A stretch of 64,000 nt of DNA from Zeus faber (taxonomy: Eukaryota > Chordata > Actinopteri > Zeiformes > Zeidae): NCBI GenBank assembly GCA_960531495.1, contig OY482855.1, positions 3,348,001-3,412,000 on the forward strand. Direction: 5' to 3'. The translations under genes and the position numbers were made by a program. Each line of letters starts with the position of its first letter. Position 1 is the stretch's first letter. Of this stretch, positions 1 through 64,000 are shown piece after piece. The notes beneath the pieces are model-generated. The model was given only the letters and a program-made list of their open reading frames with translations, was not told the origin of the DNA and did not search any database.

Positions 1-24
1 CCTAACTTTTTGTGAGTAGTGTAT
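1..24. mobile_element. End of a Tc1-like element, family A, running in from outside
   Basis: The first bases (CCTAACTTTTTGTGAGTAGT, then G and TA) equal the terminal inverted repeat seen at 28,240-28,260 in a complete family A copy. The rest of this copy is before the window. Confidence 0.85.
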
Positions 25-57952
<57,928 letters not shown>

Positions 57953-58150
57953 CAGGTACTCCTCACTTAACGACTGAGTTCCGTTCCTAGGACTGAGTCG
58001 TTGCGAATTGGTCGATAAGCGAGGACCCGGGTTATTTAACAGTAAGGGGGCGTGGTAATTGCGAACGCTCATGTAGTAAATACTGACAGACTGCGGAAAC
58101 GAGACTGGGAACGGTGATGTGCGATGAGATGCTTGACGCTTGACTCAACT
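57953..58150. mobile_element. Pogo/Tigger-type MITE, left part
   Basis: The left end CAGGTACTCCTCACTTAACG and inner GGTCGATAAGCGAGGACC match the MITE at 55,637. The right terminal repeat is absent. Confidence 0.75.
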
Positions 58151-58905
58151 CCACATAATTTTTTGTACCAGGTTCTTCATTTTCCACTGCAGATAGTACC
58201 CCTTCAATGTATCTCGTAGTCATAGTGAGGCCGCATTAAACAGTGGTGACGTCATCTTGAACACAACACACAGGAACAATGTCATGACGATGAACACACA
58301 GCTTCAAACAGACCACCATTGTCCCCATATCAGAGAAACTTTCCATTACCTGCCTGAATGACTACCGCCTGGTAGCACTGACCTCCATCATGATGAAGTG
58401 TTTCGAGCAGCTGCTCAGCTATTGTGCGAGCCAAGCTTGTGCTCCACCTCAGGATCCTAGGTCTAATACCTTCCTTTGCAACTGGGTCCTGGTCTTCCTG
58501 AAGGGCATACCCCAGGTGGTGAGAATGGGTAACCTTACCTTTGCACTGACCCTGAGCACAGGAGCCCCTCAGTGCTGTGTACTCAGTCCCCTTATGTATG
58601 CCCTGTTCACGCATGTGCGCACTGTGTGGCCACGTGCAGCTACAATGTCATCCTCAAGTTTTCAGATGACACCACCGTCCTGGGTCTCATGTCCAACAGC
58701 GATGAGACCTTCTACAGAGAGATCAGCATCTTTGACAAAAACCTCTCTCTCTGTCTTGCTGAACATCTGTAAGACTAAAGATGCCGTATTGCTGCGCCGT
58801 ACTGTTGTATACTGTGCTGTATTATCCCAAACATTACCTCACTCTATTCGCATTCACATGACACTTTAATTCACATGCCACTTTAATTGCACATATCTGT
58901 ATATA

Positions 58906-60510
58906 CAGTGGGGCAAAAAAGTATTTAGTCAGCCGCCAATTGTGCATGTTCTCCCACTTAAAAAGATGAGAGAGGCCTGTTATTTTCATCATAGGTTCAC
59001 CTCAACTATGAGAGACAGAATGAGAAAAAAAAAATCCAGAAAATCACATTGTCTGATTTTTAAAGAATTTATTTGCAAATTATGGTGGAAAATAAGTATT
59101 TGGTCAATAACAAAAGTTAATCTCAATACTTTGTTATATACCCTTTGTTTGCAATGACAGAGGTCAAATGTTTTCTGTAAGTCTTCACAAGGTTTTCACA
59201 CACTGTTGCTGGTATTTTGGCCCATTCCTCCATGCAGATCTCTTCTAAAGCAGTGATGTTTTGGGGCTGTCGCTAGGCAACAGGGACTCTCAACTCCCTC
59301 CAAAGATTTTCTATGGGGTTGAGATCTGGAGACTGGCTAGGCCACTCCAGGACCTTGAAATGCTTCTTATGAAGCCACTCCTTCGTTGCCCGGGCGGTGT
59401 GTTTGGGATCATTGTCATGCTGAAAGACCCAGCCATGTTTCATCTTCAATGCCCTTGCTGATGGAAGGAGATTTTCACTCAAAATCTCACGAAACATGGC
59501 CCCATTCATTCTTTCCTATGCACGGATCAGTCGTCCTGGTCCCTTTGAAGAAAAACATCCCCAAAGCATGATGTTTCCACCCCCATGCTTCACAGTAGGT
59601 ATGGTGTTCTTTGGATGCAACTCAGCTTTCTTTCTCCTCCAAACACGACAAGTTGAGTTTTTACCAAAAAGTTCTATTTTGGTTTCATCTGACCATATGA
59701 CATTCTCCCAATCCTCTTCTGGATCATCCAAATGCTCTCTAGCAAACTTCAGACGGGCCTGGACATGTACTGGCTTAAGCAGGGGGAAACGTCTGGCACT
59801 GGAGGATTTGAGTCCCTGGCGGCGTAGTGTGTTACTGATGGTAGCCTTTGTTACTTTGGTCCCAGCACTCTGCAGGTCATTCACTAAGTCCCCCCGTGTG
59901 GTTCTGGGATGTTTGCTCACCGTTCTTGTGATCAGTTTGACCCCACGGGGTGAGATCTTGCGTGGAGCCCAAGATCGAGGGAGATTATCAGTGGTCTTGT
60001 CTGTCTTCCATTTTCGAATAATTGCTCCCACAGTTGATTTCTGCACAACAAGCTGCTTACCTATTGCAGATTCAGTCTTCCCAGCCTGGTGCAGGTCTAC
60101 AATTTTGTTTCTGGTGTCCTTTGACAGCTCTTTGGTCTTGGCCATAGTGGAGTTTGGAGTGTGACTGTTTGAGGTTGTGGACAGGTGTCTTTTATACTGA
60201 TAACGAGTTCAAACAGGTGCCATTAATACAGGTAACGAGTGGAGGACAGAGGAGCCTCTTAAAGAAAAAGTTACAGGTCTGTGAAAGCCAGAAATCTTGC
60301 TTGTTTGTAGGTGACCAAATACTTATTTTACTGAGGAATTTACCAATTAATTCATTAAAAATCCTACAATGTGATTTTCTGATTATTTCCCCCCATCCTG
60401 TCTCTCATAGTCGAGGTGTACCTATGATGAAAATTACAGGCCTCTCTCATCTTTTTAAGTGGGAGAACTTGCACAATTGGTGGCTGACTAAATACTTTTT
60501 TGCCCCACTG
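58906..60510 (-). mobile_element. Tc1-like element, family C, structurally complete
   Basis: 1,605 bp, TA at both ends. Termini CAGTGGGGCAAAAAAGTATT and its inverse, with inverted arms of about 200 bp that repeat the ACTAAATACTT-like site at the inner edge (IR/DR arrangement). The whole transposase frame is present on the minus strand. Confidence 0.96.
59123..60145 (-). pseudogene. Tc1 transposase, full length with two in-frame stops
   Basis: The frame from ATG at 60,145 to TGA at 59,123 spans 340 codons, the usual Tc1 length, without any frameshift. It begins [20 protein letters not shown] and has two helix-turn-helix domains ([39 protein letters not shown]) and the linker [11 protein letters not shown]. 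Catalytic blocks are [33 protein letters not shown] and [15 protein letters not shown] (DD34E). TAG stops lie at codon 210 (59,516-59,518) and near 59,273, both where a lysine codon (AAG) would be expected from related elements. It looks young but dead. It is antisense to SMG1. Confidence 0.93.
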
Positions 60511-61733
60511 TACATAGGCATATTCCCCCTATCTATTCCATTTTATTTCATTTTATTTTTATTATATTTTATTCAATATATTTTTATCTTATTCTATAAG
60601 TATTCAACTTACTGTATTACGTTTTAGGAGTCAGTTAGTTGGTCTATTAGAAAGGAATTTTTTTACTTTTATTTATTTTTTCCTAGGACATATTGTGTGC
60701 TATCACCGGGTGCGTTGCATTACATTTCACTGCATATATGTATGAAAGTATGTATATGTATGTGACAAATAAAAAATCTTGAATCTTAAAGAGATGATCG
60801 TTGACTTCAGGAAGCAGCAGGGGCGGAGTCATGCCCCCATACATATCGATGGAGCTGAAGTGGACAGTGTCTCCTGCTTCAAGTTCCTCGGTGTGTTCAA
60901 GATGACCTCACCTGGTCCAAGCAAGCGGACTCGGTGGTAAAAAAACTGCCCAAAAGGGCCTATACTTCCTGAGGAGACTTGAGCAGTTTGCCATGACTGC
61001 CAACACTCTCACCAACTTCTACAGGTGCACCATTGAGAGCATCCTCTCTGGCTACATTACTGCCTGGTATGGCAGCTCCAGAGGCCCTCCAGAGGATGGT
61101 GAAGAAAATGGGAGTGCGTTATCTGCTGCCATCTCACCTCCATGCAAGGCATCTGCCACATGCGATGCCATAGAAAAGCATGGAAAATCATAAAAGACTA
61201 CAGCAACACGAGCTATGGTCTGTTCATGTTGCTACTTGCCTGCTAAACGTTACCAGAGCATTCGCCCACGGACTACCAGACAGTTTTTTATCCCCAGGCC
61301 TTCGGGCTTCTTAACCAGCAATACTAAGCTACTGGTCATATTGATGACACATGAATAATTATATATATGCTCTGGTCACGTGTACATTCAATGTAAAATA
61401 CCAAATTTAATGTATATATTTGTCGGCACACCTCCACTTTTTATTCTAATATTTATTATTTCTATTGTCCAGTCACACTCTCCCTCTGTCTATAACCATC
61501 AGTATACATATGCTATATTCCCCATTTTGAGATTCCCTCTCGCGTTGAATTTTTCTTATGTATATTTTTGCTAGTTTTGCACTCATTTGCTGACTCTTTA
61601 ACAATTTATCTTCTTTTAATGCCTTCTATGTAGTTATTGCTTGCCTTGTCACAATTTCACTGTTCAAAATGACCCTGTGTTATACTCTGCTTCTGATAAA
61701 TTAAACACTTTGACTTTGAATGGAGGATATAGA

Positions 61734-62255
61734 AGGGATGGATTTCTTCTTGATTCTCAGTATGTGGTTTTGTCACAACAAGGAGGCAAATTTTGTTTCA
61801 CAAGAGGCTGAAGGCAGCAAAACAAAAAACTGCTGAAAACAGAGTTTGGGGAAATGTGTTTGTGTTTGATGACCCTTGTTGCGCAATTGTGACTTAATGT
61901 CGCAGTGTTGATTCTAGTGACTATTCTCTCTGACTAATCATTAGTCTGCAGTGTTTTCACGTCACCTTTTGGTATCGTTTTAGCTTGCTTGGAACCTCGA
62001 CGGAGGTGATACCAAAAAAGTACCAGGGTACTTTCCACAGCTTTTGCCTGATGGAAAACCAAAAGAGTCAAGTTGAGCCGATACCATGCAGTGGAAAAGC
62101 GGCTTTAGCCTTCCACTGAAAGGCATACCAATACAAGATGCTTGGGCTGTGACTAGCACCTTCAATCTTTACAATGTATGTGTATGGCAGCTGCACTGTT
62201 CCCAATGCAGCCAGACAGAATGCAAATCCTTCTGTCTGGATGACTGTTGATATGT
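61734..62255. other. Intron sequence with a possible MITE end
   Basis: About 61,980-62,105 carries words typical of a fish DNA-transposon relic (AAAAAAGTACCAGGGTACTT, CAGTGGAAAAGCGGC) but I see no paired end. No gene. Confidence 0.4.
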
Positions 62256-62259
62256 TTCC

Positions 62260-62820
62260 AGTCCAGAGGCCAGACTCTCAGACGCCAACGCCTGTTCTCC
62301 CATTTCACTTGCCTTGGCATCACCGTCAACTTTGACAAGAGGTCCCAAGTGGCCAGTCAGGGTTTATTTATTTGCATTTGTTTTCAGCTAATAATGGCTG
62401 TGCCCTCACCATGTTGTTGAATTGATAACATCATCCCAATCCTTCCTCGTTTCCAGAGGGACACAGGTTATTCCTATGGATACGCTTACCACGGCTTTTC
62501 CACTATTGCTGTTTGGCTGGCTGGTATCGGTGATGCCTCATTTCTCTGCTTCTGTGTAGGAGGAAAGCGTATCTCACTGGGGGCATCCATTTGGGCTCAG
62601 TTCCTTCTCATCAAGAGGTGTTTTCTACAGTGGCCTCCCTTTTAGTGTGGGGTGCCGTCTGGCAACACCAAGCAGTAAGAGCTCTGTGGGAAGGCACAGC
62701 AGCAGTCCAAACACATACAGTGTGAAACATGTTGGAGCTGCGTGCTCTGCTGCTAGCCCTCAAGCATTTTCTGCCATTCTCAGTAGGCAAAGCCCATCCT
62801 GGTAAAATCAGAACCAAAAT
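62260..62820 (+). mobile_element. DIRS-like retroelement fossil fragment (RT/RNase H region)
   Basis: Plus-strand words HFTCLGITVNFDKRSQVASQ and, further on, LVWGAVWQHQAVRALWEGTA followed by MLELRALLLALKHFLPFSV. These fit the end of the reverse transcriptase and the RNase H region of DIRS-type (tyrosine-recombinase) elements. Small, broken fragment. Ends not seen. Confidence 0.6.
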
Positions 62821-63317
62821 CAAATACCGCAGATGTCTATCATATCAGCCCCTAACCCACCACCACATCCAGGCAGTCCCTTTGGGTTTTCCAGCAACTC
62901 CTCATGTGGGCCTTTCCACGCCCAGCAAGCCTAAGTGCAATGCACCTCCCCGTCCAATGGAACAAGGCAGCAGGCTTGGTGCACCAGACACCAATGGCTC
63001 AGTTTGTCCGCTGGTTAGGTTTGGTGCACCGCCACAACACAACCACCAGATGCATAGTGCAAAATGCATCGTCTTAATACCGTTTAAATAAGCTGCTCAT
63101 CAACTGCAAGTGGGCTAAAAATAAGGTATTTTGTACCAGACTTTTAATGGTTTGAATTGACAGAGTGGATAGGTAAGTTGATTAGTTGATCAAAACATGG
63201 TAAGTGTCCCCTGAAGAGGGGGATTCGTGGCGGCCTTAAATTCATAATAAATTATGCTCTTGACATTCCACAGTTAATCCAAAGGACAGAGTTGTTGCAA
63301 GGGGTTCTTGATGAATA
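62821..63317. other. Intron sequence, nothing recognised
   Basis: The open frame at 62,729-63,091 runs out of the DIRS-like fragment and has no further similarity that I can see. Confidence 0.5.
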
Positions 63318-63659
63318 CAGTGGTACCTTGACTTACGACTATTTCGTTCTATAAGAACGGTCGTATGTTAAAACAGTCATATGTCGAAGCAATTTTTCCC
63401 ATATAAATTATAATCTCATGAAGGGTGAAAATAAACAAAATACACAGCACAAACACAGTAAATATGAAAAAAATATCGAACTATGTGTGCACACAGGATG
63501 TAGGTCGCCCGCTGACTGGCCGCTGACGCGCCAAGTGCAAATTTCCACGGTTGTATCTTTGAGCAGTCGGTCGCAAGTCAATACAAATTTTCACGACTTT
63601 CGCTGCTAGTATCTTGGATTAGTCGTAAGTAGATGCAGTCCTAAGTCGAGGTACCACTG
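63318..63659. mobile_element. Tigger-type MITE, complete
   Basis: Termini CAGTGGTACCTTGACTTACG and, inverted, CAGTGGTACCTCGACTTAGG, with TA on each side (63,316-63,317 and 63,660-63,661). 342 bp, no coding. The same terminal repeat occurs at 25,951-26,552, where part of a transposase remains. Confidence 0.92.
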
Positions 63660-63661
63660 TA

Positions 63662-64000
63662 TTAAAGATTGGCATTGCAGGTTGAGAATTTGACCTCTTG
63701 TAATTTAATGCGGTCTTGAACGCAATGATATACACAATACCCTCTGTTGTATGCCCTGACAGCACAGGTTAAAATAAATAAAATGCAACTGGTACAAGCC
63801 TTTGTATTCTGTCATACTATTTGTGCTTTTAGAATTTGGAATTACTGAGCTGCTTTATGAGCGGCATTACGATGTGGACTTAAAAGACGCCGCTCGAAGC
63901 GCATCTCGCTACGTTACCAGAGTTGCATTTTTGAAGCAGACATTACATTTCTTGAAAAACTTGAATAAGAATACTTTGAATATTTATAAACAAAGGTCTC
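63662..64000. other. Intron sequence to window end
   Basis: No SMG1 exon and no repeat recognised. A CTTTTAG at 63,824-63,830 resembles an acceptor, but the sequence after it does not encode SMG1. Confidence 0.5.

Larger units (their letters stand above)
58781..60786 (+). mobile_element. LINE 3' UTR copy inserted in a LINE (itself split by a Tc1)
   Basis: Flanked by TAAAG at 58,776-58,780 and 60,787-60,791, and joining the two halves restores the host LINE sequence. 58,781-58,905 (CCGTATTGCTGCGCCGTACT) and 60,511-60,786 (ending TGACAAATAAAAAATCTTGA) equal the 3' UTR of the LINE at 38,154-38,958 on the other strand. Confidence 0.9.
58295..61733 (+). mobile_element. Non-LTR retrotransposon (LINE), interrupted by a nested insert
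   Basis: 5'-truncated. The RT region reads TTIVPISEKLSITCLNDYRL, VALTSIMMKCFEQLL, then after internal loss STGAPQCCVLSPLMYALFTH and LKFSDDTTVLGLMSNSDETF, where the FxDD box is seen. The ORF continues after the insert with EMIVDFRKQQGRSHAPIHID, GAEVDSVSCFKFLGV and FYRCTIESILSGYITAWYGS. The 3' UTR ends near ACTTTGACTTTGAATG. Several frameshifts. Clade not assigned. Confidence 0.85.

Noticed and set aside
63825-64000. Possible next SMG1 exon after CTTTTAG
   Set aside because: The translation does not resemble the expected PQLFSRLNHPEVYVRQ block in any frame.

Overview
The window is a piece of a ray-finned (teleost) fish nuclear genome. One host gene is recognisable: twenty consecutive coding exons, all on the + strand from about 1,009 to 57,032, of SMG1, the PI3K-related kinase that phosphorylates UPF1 in nonsense-mediated mRNA decay. 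The exons translate into one continuous frame that follows vertebrate SMG1 block by block (HEAT solenoid into FAT domain). The first exons of the gene lie before the window, and the FRB, kinase and FATC exons lie after it. About 3.3 kb of coding sequence is spread over 56 kb. The fish assignment rests on the SMG1 sequence together with the repeat content: several Tc1 families, hAT, pogo/Tigger, L2, RLE-type LINEs, DANA-like SINEs and long GT microsatellites.

Layout. 1-4,723: exons 1-6, with a (GT)57 tract filling most of intron 4. 4,724-8,597: an intron holding a hAT-like element swollen by nested insertions. 8,598-9,281: exons 7-8. 9,282-15,870: an intron with an RLE-type LINE, a Tc1, a hAT element hosting an L2 LINE, a hAT MITE and a (GT)74 tract ending 16 nt before exon 9. 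15,871-21,109: exons 9-13, with a Tc1 inside a Tc1 in intron 10. 21,110-36,085: a 15 kb intron made mostly of an old, broken retrovirus copy (about 22.0-33.0 kb, antisense) with its own insertions, then LINE fragments. 36,086-42,043: exons 14-19. 42,044-56,848: a 14.8 kb intron with a second broken retrovirus copy (about 42.9-50.1 kb, antisense), a nearly whole hAT, a palindromic element and a SINE. 56,849-57,032: exon 20. 57,033-64,000: intron with a three-level LINE/LINE/Tc1 nest, a DIRS-like fragment and Tigger-type MITEs.

The most interesting host signal is splicing architecture. Two SMG1 exons (5 and 9) have long, adenosine-free UG tracts directly upstream of their 3' splice sites. Intron 4 is also stop-free and a multiple of three, so its retention would be in frame. 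Skipping either exon would shift the frame in a gene that itself controls mRNA decay. Other notable points are a candidate GC-AG intron, a shared 3' tail linking an L2 LINE to a tRNA-derived SINE, several insertions with clear target-site duplications, and a bias of the self-mobile elements toward the antisense strand of SMG1.

No rRNA or tRNA gene, CRISPR array or bacterial-type operon is present. I found no convincing new gene system. The unexplained pieces are listed as findings.
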